Positions 1 to 9,417 of a stretch of DNA of 64,000 nt are shown one piece after another. Source of the stretch: Paenibacillus lycopersici (lineage in GTDB: Bacteria; Bacillota; Bacilli; Paenibacillales; Paenibacillaceae); assembly GCF_010119935.1 (NCBI RefSeq), contig NZ_CP048209.1, positions 2,669,001 to 2,733,000 of the forward strand. The letters are read 5' to 3'. Each line of letters opens with the position of its first letter. Position 1 is the stretch's first letter. The notes beneath the pieces are model-generated. The model saw nothing but the letters and a program-made list of their open reading frames with translations. It did no database searches and was not told where the DNA came from. A program made the translations under genes and the position numbers.

Positions 1-206
1 TTTCGCGCGTCGGTCTGCCGGTACGGCTTCCGGCGCATCTGGATACGGATGCCATCATGCGCGCGCTTATGCACGACAAGAAATTCCAGGAAGGCGTCGT
101 TACGTTCATCGTGCCGGTCGCCATCGGCAAAGTCGAAATCAACAAATCGGTATCCGCGTCCCTGATCCGGGAAATCGTGGAGCAGCTGAAACAGGAGGCC
201 GTTTAG
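1..206 (+). CDS. aroB: 3-dehydroquinate synthase, C-terminal part
   Basis: This is the last 67 codons of a gene that begins before the window, read in frame from base 3 to a TAG at 204-206. The text contains GLPVRLP, then HDKK, then a FIVPVAIGKVEI stretch, which is the typical C-terminal end of AroB (cyclisation of DAHP to 3-dehydroquinate, second step of the shikimate pathway). It stops one base before the aroH ATG, so the two are cotranscribed. The order aroB-aroH-trpE matches the aromatic supraoperon of Bacillus. The identification rests on a short stretch plus context. Confidence 0.88.
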   Translation, partial: SRVGLPVRLPAHLDTDAIMRALMHDKKFQEGVVTFIVPVAIGKVEINKSVSASLIREIVEQLKQEAV

Positions 207-207
207 G

Positions 208-576
208 ATGAGTGTAAGGGGAATACGCGGCGCCATTACGGTAGACGTCAATGAAGAACAACCGATTCTGCAAGCGACGGCCGAGCTATTGAGCGGCATC
301 GTTCGCGCCAACGGCATCGTGCCGGACGACATCGCCAGCGTGTTCGTCACGGTGACCGGCGATTTGGACGCGACCTTCCCGGCGAGGGCGATCCGCGCCA
401 TGGCGGGCTGGGACCTCGTCCCGCTGATGTGCGCGCTGGAAGTACCGGTCAAGGGCAGTCTGGCCAAATGCATCCGATTGATGGTGCTCGTGAATACGGA
501 GAAGACGCAGGAGCAGGTCGAGCATGTGTACCTGGGCGGCGCGAAGGCGCTGCGTCCGGACTTGGCGAAAGCCTAG
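208..576 (+). CDS. aroH: Chorismate mutase, AroH type
   Basis: The 122-residue protein is the usual size of the monofunctional, trimeric AroH chorismate mutase that converts chorismate to prephenate in the cytoplasm. The opening RGIRGAITVDVNEE and the later GDLDATFPARAIR and HVYLGGAKALRPDL are family signatures, including the active-site arginine near residue 7 and the C-terminal YLGGA..LRPDL. The ATG starts one base after the aroB stop, with AGGAGG (192-197) inside the aroB end as ribosome binding site. It supplies prephenate for the downstream tyrA/hisC branch. Confidence 0.96.
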   Translation: MSVRGIRGAITVDVNEEQPILQATAELLSGIVRANGIVPDDIASVFVTVTGDLDATFPARAIRAMAGWDLVPLMCALEVPVKGSLAKCIRLMVLVNTEKTQEQVEHVYLGGAKALRPDLAKA

Positions 577-605
577 CCGCTTTACCATTCCGCGCGTAAT
601 CGGGA

Positions 606-635
606 TTGACGGATTCAAATCCGCTATTGTATAGT
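606..635 (+). promoter_or_regulatory. Sigma-A promoter of the trp operon
   Basis: TTGACG (606-611) and TATAGT (630-635) are separated by 18 bp. A start near 642 would place the TRAP-type leader immediately downstream. Read-through from aroB-aroH may also feed the operon. Confidence 0.75.
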
Positions 636-641
636 TAATAG

Positions 642-852
642 CATATTCATGGAGTAGCCGAGTAGAGACGAGCAGCAGTACCTTAGTTAGAAGAGATGAG
701 CCGAGCTGAGATGAGTACAGGTTTAGCGTGCAACGAGCAGAGAGGTTACAGTATGCAGCGGTTTTTCCCTGCGCACTGTTATTTTCCCTATCGTTCATAC
801 TCATTTTTCATCTTCTAACTTAACGTGCTCCTGCTGCGGCAGGAGCTTTTTT
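642..852 (+). promoter_or_regulatory. trp leader with TRAP-type attenuator
   Basis: The leader carries many (G/T)AG triplets. A register of eleven starts at 655, 660, 665, 670, 684, 688, 693, 698, 703, 708 and 713, mostly 5 nt apart, as in B. subtilis TRAP targets. An intrinsic terminator follows: GCTCCTGC (827-834), loop TGCG, GCAGGAGC (839-846), six T. A competing antiterminator is visible: AGTTAGAAGA (685-694) pairs perfectly with TCTTCTAACT (811-820), and GCAGCAG (672-678) with CTGCTGC (831-837), which overlaps the terminator 5' arm. Tryptophan-loaded TRAP bound to the triplets would mask the antiterminator and favour termination. The regulator gene mtrB is not in the window, so TRAP binding is inferred. 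Confidence 0.85.
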
Positions 853-882
853 AATATCCGCACGGAGAGGGAGAGATGACGT

Positions 883-2433
883 ATGAACCAAGAACTGCAA
901 ACCATTATCCGGCAAGCCGGCACGTATAACCTGATTCCGATCGTACGCAACGTAATGGCGGATACCGAAACGCCGATCCGCATCTTCCAGCATTTCTATC
1001 GCGAACGCCGCGCATTCCTGCTGGAAAGCGTGGAGGGCGGGGTCAAATGGGCCCGTTATTCCTTCATCGGCACGGATCCGTTCATGCTCATCCATGGCAA
1101 GAACGGCGAAATGATCATCGAGCAGAACGGCCAGACGAAGGTGCTGCGCGAGCGGCCGATCGAGCTGCTGAAGGCGCATCTGCGTTCGTTCCGCAGCCCG
1201 GCCGTAACGGATCTGCCTCCTTTCACAGGCGGCGCAATCGGGTTCTTCGGTTACGACCTGCTGCAATATTACGAGAAACTGCCCGCCCATCGCATCGACG
1301 ATCTGCAAATGAACGACCTGCAGTTCATGTTCTGCGACCAGATCATCGCCTTCGATCACTTCAAGCAGCAGGTGCAGGTGATCGGCAACGTTCATATCCC
1401 GGAAGGCGCGACTGATGCGGACATCCAGGAATCCTACGAGCGGACGCTCCGCAAGATCGAAGCGACGATCGAGCGGCTGCAGCAGCCGACGCCGACGACG
1501 CTCATGGCGGGCGGCAGCATTCCGGCCGATCCGGAGCTCGGCGAGATTTCCTCCAACCTGACGAAAGAACAGTTCCTCGATAACGTCGAGAAGTCGAAAG
1601 CCTACATTCGCGCGGGCGACATTTTCCAGGTGGTGCTGTCGCAGCGCTTCAGCATCGATACGGACGTCGATCCGCTGCATGTATACCGCGTCCTGCGGAC
1701 GATGAATCCGTCCCCGTACATGTATTATCTGAAAATGGACGACGAGGTGATCGTCGGCACGTCGCCGGAGGCGCTCGTCAAGGTCGACGGCGAACGCGTC
1801 GAGACGCGTCCGATCGCGGGCACGCGGCCGCGAGGCAAGACGCCGGAGCAGGACTTGGCGCTCGAGAAAGAGCTGCTGGCCGACGAGAAGGAGCGCGCCG
1901 AGCATCTGATGCTGGTCGACCTCGGCCGCAACGATATCGGCCGCGTCTCGGAATTCGGTTCCGTACGCTGCGACGCGTATATGGAGATCGAGCGTTATTC
2001 CCACGTCATGCATATCGTGTCCAACGTGTCGGGCAAACTGCGCCCGGACAAAGATTTCTTCGATGCCTTCGTTTCGTGCCTGCCGGCGGGCACCGTATCG
2101 GGCGCGCCGAAGCTGCGGGCGATGGAGATCATCGCGGAGCTGGAGAACGAAGCGCGCGGCGCTTACGCCGGCGCGATCGGCTATCTCGGGTTCGGCGGCA
2201 GCCTGAACACCTGCATCACGATCCGGACGATGATCTTCAAGAACGGCAAAGCGTACGTACAGTCCGGCGCGGGCATCGTCTGGGACTCCGTTCCGGAGAA
2301 CGAGTACACGGAAACCGTGAACAAAGCGATGGCGCTGCTCAAGGCGGTGCGCGTGGCGGAAGCCGCTTTTGCCCAGCCCGAGCGGGGAAGCAGCATGATT
2401 AACATGGACTACTATGCGGAAGTGAAGGGGTGA
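883..2433 (+). CDS. trpE: Anthranilate synthase component I
   Basis: TrpE (516 residues, normal length) makes anthranilate from chorismate with ammonia or glutamine-derived ammonia. The N-terminal domain has the LLES motif used for tryptophan feedback binding (AFLLESVEGG). The catalytic domain contains PIAGTRPRGKTPEQD, LMLVDLGRNDIGRVSEFG and LPAGTVSGAPKLRAMEI. The ATG at 883 follows a purine-rich GGAGAGGGAGAG site; an out-of-frame ATG lies at 876. It is the first gene of trpEDCFBA, and expression is probably set by the upstream attenuator. No trpG amidotransferase gene lies between trpE and trpD, so a shared PabA/TrpG encoded elsewhere, as in B. subtilis, is likely. Confidence 0.98.
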   Translation: MNQELQTIIRQAGTYNLIPIVRNVMADTETPIRIFQHFYRERRAFLLESVEGGVKWARYSFIGTDPFMLIHGKNGEMIIEQNGQTKVLRERPIELLKAHLRSFRSPAVTDLPPFTGGAIGFFGYDLLQYYEKLPAHRIDDLQMNDLQFMFCDQIIAFDHFKQQVQVIGNVHIPEGATDADIQESYERTLRKIEATIERLQQPTPTTLMAGGSIPADPELGEISSNLTKEQFLDNVEKSKAYIRAGDIFQVVLSQRFSIDTDVDPLHVYRVLRTMNPSPYMYYLKMDDEVIVGTSPEALVKVDGERVETRPIAGTRPRGKTPEQDLALEKELLADEKERAEHLMLVDLGRNDIGRVSEFGSVRCDAYMEIERYSHVMHIVSNVSGKLRPDKDFFDAFVSCLPAGTVSGAPKLRAMEIIAELENEARGAYAGAIGYLGFGGSLNTCITIRTMIFKNGKAYVQSGAGIVWDSVPENEYTETVNKAMALLKAVRVAEAAFAQPERGSSMINMDYYAEVKG

Positions 2434-2439
2434 GCGGCG

Positions 2440-3492
2440 ATGACGGTTATGAACGAAACCTTAACGATGCAGCAGGCGCTCAATAAGCTGATCGGCGGCG
2501 AGAGCCTGTCCCGGGAAGAAGCGCGAGGCGTCATGGATATCATCATGAAAGGCGAGGCGACCGGCGCCCAAATCGGCGGCGTCGCTACCGCGCTTCGCAT
2601 GAAAGGCGAGACGCGGGACGAAATCACCGGGTTCGCCGAGGCGATGCGCTCGCACTCCAACCAGGTCATGACCGAGAGCAGCGGTCTGCTGGATACATGC
2701 GGAACGGGCGGATCGGGCATTCATAAATTCAATATCTCGACCGCTTCGGCGATCATCGCCTCCGCGGCCGGCGTTCGGGTCGCCAAGCACGGCAACCGCG
2801 CCATGTCCGGCAAATCCGGAAGCGCGGACACGCTGGAAGCGCTCGGCGTCAATATTTCGCTGACGGCGGAGCAGGCTTCGCGCTGCCTGGATGCCATCGG
2901 CATCTGCTTCATGTTCGCGCAGTTGTATCACCCGTCGCTGAAGCATGCCGCCGGACCTCGCCGCGAGCTGGGCGTGCGGACGATCTTCAACATGCTCGGA
3001 CCGTTGACGAATCCGGCCGGCGCGGACCGGCAGCTGCTCGGCATCTACGACCGCGCGAAGACGGAGACGATCGCCTCCGTTCTCGGCGATCTGGGCTTGA
3101 AGCGCGCGATGGTCGTCAGCAGCCATGACGGCTTGGACGAAATCAGCATCTCGTCGCCGACGCAAATTTCCGAACTCAGCGACGGCGGCGTGCATACGTA
3201 CACCCTGGCGCCGGAAGATCTGGGACTGCGCACGCATGCGCTGTCCGAAATCATCGGCGGAGATTCCGCGGTGAACGCGCGAATTATCCGTTCCATCTTC
3301 GAAGGGCGCGAATTCGGCGCCTACCGGGACATCGTGCTTGCCAACGCCGGTGCCTGCATCTTCGTCGGCGGAGCGGCGGCATCGCTTCGCGAAGGCGTGG
3401 AAGCGGCCGGTACGATAATCGATTCGGGCTTGGCCGCGGCGAAGCTGCGCCAGCTGATCGAAACGACAGGAGAGTTGAGCCATGTTTCTTGA
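2440..3492 (+). CDS. trpD: Anthranilate phosphoribosyltransferase
   Basis: The 350-residue protein transfers phosphoribose from PRPP to anthranilate. The glycine-rich PRPP loop DTCGTGGSG (around residue 87) and KHGNRAMSGKSGSAD are diagnostic for TrpD. The ATG at 2440 lies six bases after the trpE stop, with AAGGGG at the trpE end as ribosome binding site. The 3' end overlaps trpC by 11 bases (ATG at 3482), implying translational coupling. Confidence 0.98.
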   Translation: MTVMNETLTMQQALNKLIGGESLSREEARGVMDIIMKGEATGAQIGGVATALRMKGETRDEITGFAEAMRSHSNQVMTESSGLLDTCGTGGSGIHKFNISTASAIIASAAGVRVAKHGNRAMSGKSGSADTLEALGVNISLTAEQASRCLDAIGICFMFAQLYHPSLKHAAGPRRELGVRTIFNMLGPLTNPAGADRQLLGIYDRAKTETIASVLGDLGLKRAMVVSSHDGLDEISISSPTQISELSDGGVHTYTLAPEDLGLRTHALSEIIGGDSAVNARIIRSIFEGREFGAYRDIVLANAGACIFVGGAAASLREGVEAAGTIIDSGLAAAKLRQLIETTGELSHVS

Positions 3493-4276
3493 TAAGATCG
3501 TAGCCACGAAGAATAGAGAAGTCGACCAGCTGGCCGAGCGCTTCTCGTTGCCGGACGCCGAACGCCGGATCGCGGAGCTTCCGCCATGCCGCGGCTTCGA
3601 GCGCGCGCTGGCCGGACGGACGAACCGCCCGGTCGGCTTGATCGCCGAGGTCAAGAAGGCCTCGCCTTCCAAAGGGCTGATCCGCGCGGATTTCGATCCC
3701 GTCCGCTTGGCGCAGACGTACGAGCAAGCCGGGGCGGACTGCCTCTCCGTCTTGACCGACGAGGATTATTTCCAAGGCAGCAACGCCTACTTGACCGCCG
3801 TATCGGAAGCGGTGAAGCTGCCGCTCCTGCGGAAGGATTTCACGGTCGACTACCGCCAAATCTACGAGGCCCGTTTGATCGGCGCGGATGCGATTCTGCT
3901 GATCGCCGCCATTCTGCGTCCGTCCAAGCTTGGCGAATTTTACGATATCGCCAAATCGATCGGGCTCGACGTGCTGGTCGAGGTGCATAACGAGGAAGAA
4001 ATGCAGGATGCGCTCGGCCTCGGCAAAGCGACGCTGGTCGGCATCAATAACCGGAACCTGCATACGTTCGTGACGGACCTGCACACGACGGAGCGGCTGA
4101 TCGGGGCCGTTCCGGCAGGCGTAACGGTCATCAGCGAAAGCTCGATCGCGACGCCGGAGGATATCGCCTTCGTACGGGCATGCGGAGCGAAAGGCGTCCT
4201 CGTCGGCGAATCGCTCATGCGTCAGCCGGATGTCGGCGCCGCGGTCGAGCAATTGATGGGACCGGTGAACCGATAA
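3482..4276 (+). CDS. trpC: Indole-3-glycerol phosphate synthase
   Basis: A 264-residue (beta/alpha)8-barrel enzyme that converts CdRP to indole-3-glycerol phosphate. Visible motifs are AEVKKASPSKG (catalytic lysine region), LPLLRKDFTVD, VEVHNEEE, GINNRNL and ISESSI. The ATG at 3482 lies within the trpD 3' end behind a GGAGAG site. The stop TAA at 4274-4276 shares its last A with the trpF ATG. The protein is monofunctional, not fused to TrpF. Confidence 0.98.
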   Translation: MFLDKIVATKNREVDQLAERFSLPDAERRIAELPPCRGFERALAGRTNRPVGLIAEVKKASPSKGLIRADFDPVRLAQTYEQAGADCLSVLTDEDYFQGSNAYLTAVSEAVKLPLLRKDFTVDYRQIYEARLIGADAILLIAAILRPSKLGEFYDIAKSIGLDVLVEVHNEEEMQDALGLGKATLVGINNRNLHTFVTDLHTTERLIGAVPAGVTVISESSIATPEDIAFVRACGAKGVLVGESLMRQPDVGAAVEQLMGPVNR

Positions 4277-4974
4277 TGCGTCCGATCGATGGCGGCAGCG
4301 GCGGTGCAGGCTTGACGCGCGTCAAAATTTGCGGGCTGCGCGATACGGCCACGATCCAAGCGATGGATGGCTTGCCGGTGCACGAAATTGGTTTCATGTT
4401 CGCGAAGAGCCGCCGTCAGGTCGCTCCGGCGCTCGCGGCGGAGCTGATCGCGGAAGTCCGCAAGCTTCGCAGCCGCGACGGCAGCGCAATGCGCGCGGTC
4501 GGCGTGTTCGTTAACCCGACGATGGATGAGCTGCGCGAGACGCTGCAGACGGCTCCGCTGGATGTCGTACAGCTGCATGGCGAAGAGAGCCCCGCGTTCT
4601 GCGAAGACGTTCGGCGTACGTTCGGCACGGCGGTATGGAAAGTGTTCTCCGTCACGGAAGACCATGCCGCAGCGGATGATTCGGACGGGCCTGCCCGACT
4701 GGAAGCCTATCGCGGCTGCGTCGATGCGTTCCTGATCGATACGGCCGGCGGCGGCACCGGAAGGACGTTCGCGTGGCATGCGATCGACCGGTACAAGTCG
4801 GCGGCGGCCGGCATGCCGCTCTACGTGGCAGGAGGCTTGCATCCCGATAACGTGGCGGAGTTGCTGAGCCGGTATTCGCCCGATGGCGTCGACGTTTCGA
4901 GCGGCGTGGAGACGGATGGCGCGAAGGATCGAACGAAAATCAGATTATTTGCGGAAAGGGTGCAAGGATTATGA
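4276..4974 (+). CDS. trpF: Phosphoribosylanthranilate isomerase
   Basis: The 232-residue protein isomerises PRA to Cd[10 protein letters not shown] (about residue 15), [15 protein letters not shown] and [15 protein letters not shown] are the conserved strands of this barrel. The same frame is open upstream to 4180, but the ATG at 4276 in the TAATG junction with trpC gives a normal N-terminus and fits translational coupling. The 3' end overlaps trpB by four bases (ATGA). Confidence 0.96.
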   Translation: MRPIDGGSGGAGLTRVKICGLRDTATIQAMDGLPVHEIGFMFAKSRRQVAPALAAELIAEVRKLRSRDGSAMRAVGVFVNPTMDELRETLQTAPLDVVQLHGEESPAFCEDVRRTFGTAVWKVFSVTEDHAAADDSDGPARLEAYRGCVDAFLIDTAGGGTGRTFAWHAIDRYKSAAAGMPLYVAGGLHPDNVAELLSRYSPDGVDVSSGVETDGAKDRTKIRLFAERVQGL

Positions 4975-6164
4975 GTCAAGTCCCGGATCAAAACGGGCGC
5001 TTCGGCAAATTCGGCGGACGTTACGTACCCGAGACGCTGATGAACGCGCTGATCGAATTGGAGGAAGCGTACGCGCATTTCTCGAAAGACCCCGAATTTA
5101 TCGCGGAAGTCCGTTATTTATTGACCAAATATTCCGGCCGTCCGACGTCGCTCTACTACGCGCAGCGGCTGTCCGAGCATCTCGGCGGAGCGAAAATCTA
5201 CTTGAAGCGCGAAGACTTGAACCATACCGGCGCGCACAAGATCAACAATGCGATCGGTCAGGGCGTGCTTGCCAAGCGGATGGGCAAGAAGAAGATCATC
5301 GCCGAAACCGGCGCAGGCCAGCATGGCGTCGCTTCCGCGACGGTCGCGGCGCTTCTGGGACTGGAATGCAAAGTGTTCATGGGCGAAGAGGATACGAGGC
5401 GGCAGGAGCTGAACGTATTCCGCATGAACCTGCTCGGCGCCGAAGTCGTTCCGGTCACGTCCGGCACGCGCACGCTGAAAGACGCCTGCAACGAGACGCT
5501 TCGCTACTGGGTCAGCAACGTGAACGATACGTACTACATTCTCGGATCCGCGACGGGTCCGCACCCGTACCCGATGATGGTTCGCGATTTCCAGCGCATT
5601 ATCGGCGACGAGTCGAGAGAACAGATCCTGAAGGAAGCCGGCCGGCTGCCGGACTACATCGTGGCCGCGGTCGGCGGCGGCAGCAACGCCATCGGCATGT
5701 TCTATCCGTTCATCGGCGATGAAGCCGTGAAGCTGATCGGCGTCGAAGCGGCGGGACGCGGCGTCGATACCGACGAGCATGCGGCGACGATGACCAAAGG
5801 CCGCCACGGCGTCTTCCAGGGCGCGCTCAGCTATGTCCTGCAGGACGAATTCGGTCAAGTGCTGCCGGCGCATTCCATTTCCGCGGGGCTGGACTACCCG
5901 GGCATCGGACCGGAGCATTCGTATTTGAAAGATACGGAGCGCGCGACGTACGTACCGATTACGGACGCGGAAGCGCTCGAAGCGCTGCAGCTGCTGTCCC
6001 GTACGGAAGGCATCATACCGGCGCTGGAATCCGCGCATGCCATCGCGCAAGTGATGAAGCTCGCGCCGACGCTCGGCAGCGACGAGATCATCGTCGTCAG
6101 CCTGTCCGGCCGCGGCGACAAGGACGTTCAGGCGATCATGGGCTATCTGGAAGGAGGCATGTAA
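4971..6164 (+). CDS. trpB: Tryptophan synthase beta chain
   Basis: TrpB (397 residues) is the PLP subunit that condenses indole with serine. It contains [17 protein letters not shown]-like [16 protein letters not shown] (PLP lysine in HKINN), TGAGQHG, and the phosphate-binding [10 protein letters not shown] near residue 230. Its HPYPMM and GPEHSYLKD segments are also conserved. It is a TrpB1-type sequence, consistent with pairing with the adjacent trpA. The ATG overlaps the trpF stop. Confidence 0.99.
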   Translation: MSQVPDQNGRFGKFGGRYVPETLMNALIELEEAYAHFSKDPEFIAEVRYLLTKYSGRPTSLYYAQRLSEHLGGAKIYLKREDLNHTGAHKINNAIGQGVLAKRMGKKKIIAETGAGQHGVASATVAALLGLECKVFMGEEDTRRQELNVFRMNLLGAEVVPVTSGTRTLKDACNETLRYWVSNVNDTYYILGSATGPHPYPMMVRDFQRIIGDESREQILKEAGRLPDYIVAAVGGGSNAIGMFYPFIGDEAVKLIGVEAAGRGVDTDEHAATMTKGRHGVFQGALSYVLQDEFGQVLPAHSISAGLDYPGIGPEHSYLKDTERATYVPITDAEALEALQLLSRTEGIIPALESAHAIAQVMKLAPTLGSDEIIVVSLSGRGDKDVQAIMGYLEGGM

Positions 6165-6168
6165 CCGG

Positions 6169-6990
6169 ATGAGCATTCAACGCAATGACATCGATGCCGC
6201 TTTCCGGCGGCTCCGGGAAGAAGGGCGCACGGCCCTCATTCCGTTCATTACGGTCGGCGATCCCGATTTGGCTGCGACTGTCGACATTATCGCGGCGCTG
6301 GAAGAAGCCGGCGCGGATATGATCGAGCTCGGCGTGCCGTATTCGGATCCGCTTGCCGACGGTCCCGTCATTCAGCGGGCGTCCGAACGCGCGCTGGCCA
6401 ATGCCCGCGTCACGCTTGCCGACGTCATCGAGGTCGCGGCGCAATCGCGCGCGGCCGGCGTGCAGCTGCCGTTCATTCTGTTCTCGTACTATAATCCGAT
6501 TTTGCAATTCGGCCTTGACCGGTTCTTCGGTCTTGTCGCGTCCAAGGGCATCAGCGGCATGATCGTTCCGGATCTGCCGATCGAGGAGGACGCCGAGCTG
6601 CGCGAGATGGCCGAAGCGGCGGGCATTCATCTCATTCCGCTCGTCGCGCCGACGTCGAACGACCGCGTGAAGCGCATCGCCGAGAAAGCGCGCGGCTTCG
6701 TCTACTGCGTCTCATCGCTGGGCGTAACCGGCGTCCGCGCCGACTTCCACCAGGGCATCGACGAGTTCCTGACGACCGTCCGCGGAGCGACGGATACGCC
6801 GATCGCGGTCGGCTTCGGCATTTCGAGCCGCGAGCAGGTGGAACGGTTCGGCAAGCAGGCGGACGGCGTCATCGTCGGCAGCGCCATCGTGCGCAAGATC
6901 GAGGAGGTCGTGCCGCTGCTGCAAGCGTCCGAAACGAAGCGGGAAGGGCTTGCGCAAATCCGCGCGTTCGTCAGCGGATTGAAAGGTTAA
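6169..6990 (+). CDS. trpA: Tryptophan synthase alpha chain
   Basis: TrpA (273 residues) cleaves indole-3-glycerol phosphate and passes indole to TrpB. FITVGDPD, MIELGVPYSDPLADGPVIQ (with the catalytic Glu and Asp) and VSSLGVTGVR are visible. The ATG is five bases after the trpB stop, with GGAGGC at the trpB end as binding site. It is the last trp gene and is followed by a strong intrinsic terminator at about 7019-7054. Confidence 0.98.
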   Translation: MSIQRNDIDAAFRRLREEGRTALIPFITVGDPDLAATVDIIAALEEAGADMIELGVPYSDPLADGPVIQRASERALANARVTLADVIEVAAQSRAAGVQLPFILFSYYNPILQFGLDRFFGLVASKGISGMIVPDLPIEEDAELREMAEAAGIHLIPLVAPTSNDRVKRIAEKARGFVYCVSSLGVTGVRADFHQGIDEFLTTVRGATDTPIAVGFGISSREQVERFGKQADGVIVGSAIVRKIEEVVPLLQASETKREGLAQIRAFVSGLKG

Positions 6991-7018
6991 GCACGACCGG
7001 ATTGCGCTTGACGCGATG

Positions 7019-7054
7019 AAACCTTCGGCAGCAGAGGCTGCCGGAGGTTTTTTT
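7019..7054 (+). terminator. Intrinsic terminator after trpA
   Basis: CCTTCGGCAGC (7022-7032), loop AGAG, GCTGCCGGAGG (7037-7047), followed by seven T. The stem has 11 pairs with one G.T wobble, and A-T pairs extend it outward. It separates trpEDCFBA from hisC-tyrA, so the latter probably has its own promoter within 7055-7200. I could not identify that promoter with confidence. Confidence 0.9.
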
Positions 7055-7205
7055 ACATCCGCCTGGACAGCCGAGGTTACTGCTGCGCGTAAAAGCTTAA
7101 AAGCGGCAATGAAATATCGGGCAAACTCTTTCAAATACGGTCGACATATGAGACAATGTTGAAACGAACATTGAGCAATAAACCCATTATTCTGAGGTGA
7201 TCCTT

Positions 7206-8303
7206 GTGCAACCGAAGCAAAGCATCGTCAGCCTGCCTGTATACCAGCCGGGCAAACCGATCGAAGAAGTCAAACGCGAGTTGGGCCTGAAAGAAGTCAT
7301 TAAACTGGCATCGAACGAGAATCCGTTCGGGGCGTCCGAGCGCGCGAAAGAAGCGATTCAACGCGAATTAGAGAACATTAGCATATATCCGGACAGTTTC
7401 AGCACGGACCTGGCCGCCGCCGTGGCCGCCCGCTTGGGAATCGAGCGGAACCAGCTGGTCTTCGGCGCAGGCTCGGACGAAGTGATTTTGATGCTGGCCC
7501 GCGCGTTCCTGTCCCCTGGCGACGAGACGATCATGGCGGACGAGACGTTCCCGCAATACCGCCACAATGCGGTCGTCGAAGGCGCGACGGTCATCGAAGT
7601 GCCGCTCCGGGACGGCACGCACGACCTGGATGCGATGCTGGCCCGAGTAACGGACCGGACGAAAATCATCTGGGTCTGCAACCCGAACAACCCGACCGGC
7701 ACGATCGTCCGCCATGCGGAGCTGGAAGCGTTCATCCGCCAAGTGCCCGCGAACGTTATCGTGGCGCTGGACGAGGCGTATATCGAGTACGTCAAGGACG
7801 AGGCGTTCCCGGACAGCCTGGCGCTTATGCGCGAATTCAAGAACGTCATCCTGCTGCGTACGTTCTCCAAGGCGTACGGCCTGGCTTCGCTCCGGATCGG
7901 CTACGGCGCGGGGCATCCGGACCTGATCCGCATGGTCGGCCAAGTGCGCGAGCCGTTCAACACGACGCGCATGGCGCAAGCGGCCGCCGTCGCATCGCTG
8001 GCGGACGCGGAGTTCCTGGCAATGTGCGCCAATCGCAACGCCGAGGGCAAAGCGTATATGTGCCGGCATTTCGACCGTCTCGGCCTGCATTATTTCGAGG
8101 CGCACGGCAACTTCATCATGGTGGACGTCAAGCTTCCGTCCGGACAAGCGTTCGACGGCCTGCTGCGCAAAGGCGTCATCTCGCGCGCGAATTGGACGCA
8201 TTACCCGACCTACATCCGAATTACGATCGGCAGCCAGGAGCAGAACGAAGCGTTCATCGCGGCACTGGAGTCCGTACTGACAGAAGCGGCGGTGCTGGAT
8301 TAA
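7206..8303 (+). CDS. hisC: Histidinol-phosphate / aromatic aminotransferase
   Basis: A fold-type I PLP aminotransferase of 365 residues. LASNENPFG near the N-terminus, CNPNNPTGT, DEAYIEYV and the PLP-lysine segment TFSKAYGLASLRIGYG are HisC signatures. In Bacillus the hisC next to tyrA serves both histidine and tyrosine/phenylalanine synthesis, and the location here suggests the same dual role. I chose the GTG at 7206 because GAGGTGA (7194-7200) lies at good distance; an in-frame GTG at 7197 sits inside that site. Confidence 0.93.
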   Translation: MQPKQSIVSLPVYQPGKPIEEVKRELGLKEVIKLASNENPFGASERAKEAIQRELENISIYPDSFSTDLAAAVAARLGIERNQLVFGAGSDEVILMLARAFLSPGDETIMADETFPQYRHNAVVEGATVIEVPLRDGTHDLDAMLARVTDRTKIIWVCNPNNPTGTIVRHAELEAFIRQVPANVIVALDEAYIEYVKDEAFPDSLALMREFKNVILLRTFSKAYGLASLRIGYGAGHPDLIRMVGQVREPFNTTRMAQAAAVASLADAEFLAMCANRNAEGKAYMCRHFDRLGLHYFEAHGNFIMVDVKLPSGQAFDGLLRKGVISRANWTHYPTYIRITIGSQEQNEAFIAALESVLTEAAVLD

Positions 8304-8307
8304 TATT

Positions 8308-9399
8308 ATGACGAAAATTGCGATATTCGGCGTCGGCTTGATCGGCGGCTCGCTCGCGCTCTGCTTCAAAGGCAAGCCGGGCATTACCGTCGTCGGTCAT
8401 TCCATCCGCGAATCTTCCGCAGCCAAGTACCTCGAGCGGGGCGTCGTCGATCACGCGACGACGTCTCTTCGCGAGGCGGCCGAAGGCGCGGATTTTATTT
8501 TTCTATGCGTTCCCGTAGGCTCGCTTGCCTCGTACGTGCACGATCTGAGTCAGCTTGATCTGAAGCCCGGCTGCATCATTACCGACGTCGGCAGCACGAA
8601 AGCGTCGGTCGCCGCATGCGCCCGGGAAGCCCGATTCGGCAGCGCGGTCTTCATCGGCGGACATCCGATGGCCGGCTCAGAGCGTTCCGGCGTCGAAGCG
8701 GCCTCCTTGTATCTGTTCGAGAACGCGTTCTACGTGCTGACGCCTGACCCGGGGACGCCGCAGCGCTACGTCGATAAATTGACGGAGCTGCTGGCTTATA
8801 CCAAAGCGCACATCGTTCACGTGCATCCCGAAGAGCATGACGAAATCGTCGGCGCGATCAGCCATCTGCCGCATATCATCGCGGTTGCGCTCGTCAATCT
8901 CGTGCGCGGCTACAATCAGGGCAATTCGCTGTACAGCCAGCTGGCCGCAGGCGGCTTCCGGGACATTACCCGGATCGCGTCCGGCGATCCCGTCGTATGG
9001 CGCGACATTCTCGTCAATAACCGGGACGTGCTGCTGAAGCTGCTGAAGGACTGGCAGTCGGGCATGGACGCATTCGTCGGCATGCTGGAAAGCGAGAACG
9101 GCGAAGCCGTCGAGACGGCGTTCGAGCAAGCCGGCGCGTTCCGCAGCCAGATGCCGGAGCGCCGCAAAGGGATGATCCATTCGATCTACGAATGCTACAT
9201 CGACGTGCCGGACCATCCGGGGATTATCGGGAAAGTGGCGACCGAGCTCGGGAACAGCGCCATCAATTTGAGCAACATTCACATCATCGAGAGCAGGGAA
9301 GACGTGCCCGGCGTGCTCCGGCTCAGCTTCAGGAAGCAGGATGATCTGGACCGCGCCATCGAGCGGCTGGGAGAAATCGGATACGCGGTTCATTTTTAA
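8308..9399 (+). CDS. tyrA: Prephenate dehydrogenase with ACT domain
   Basis: TyrA (363 residues) oxidatively decarboxylates prephenate to 4-hydroxyphenylpyruvate. The NAD-binding GVGLIGGSLA opens the protein, followed by DVGSTK, GGHPMAGSERSG and HDEIVGAISHLPH (catalytic histidine region). The C-terminal ~75 residues (YIDVPDHPGIIGKVATELG onward) form an ACT domain, the usual site of tyrosine feedback. It starts four bases after hisC. In B. subtilis aroE follows; here the next 450 bases hold no protein gene. Confidence 0.97.
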   Translation: MTKIAIFGVGLIGGSLALCFKGKPGITVVGHSIRESSAAKYLERGVVDHATTSLREAAEGADFIFLCVPVGSLASYVHDLSQLDLKPGCIITDVGSTKASVAACAREARFGSAVFIGGHPMAGSERSGVEAASLYLFENAFYVLTPDPGTPQRYVDKLTELLAYTKAHIVHVHPEEHDEIVGAISHLPHIIAVALVNLVRGYNQGNSLYSQLAAGGFRDITRIASGDPVVWRDILVNNRDVLLKLLKDWQSGMDAFVGMLESENGEAVETAFEQAGAFRSQMPERRKGMIHSIYECYIDVPDHPGIIGKVATELGNSAINLSNIHIIESREDVPGVLRLSFRKQDDLDRAIERLGEIGYAVHF

Positions 9400-9417
9400 A
9401 AAGCATCGTCAACAATT

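Noticed and set aside
2461-3672. 403-codon open frame on the minus strand over trpD
   Set aside because: It lies opposite an undoubted gene; long antisense frames are common in this GC-rich DNA, and it has no ribosome binding site or family motif. The same holds for the long antisense frames over trpB (5118-6176), hisC (7368-8384), dinG (31553-32737) and the FtsH-like gene (35983-37449).
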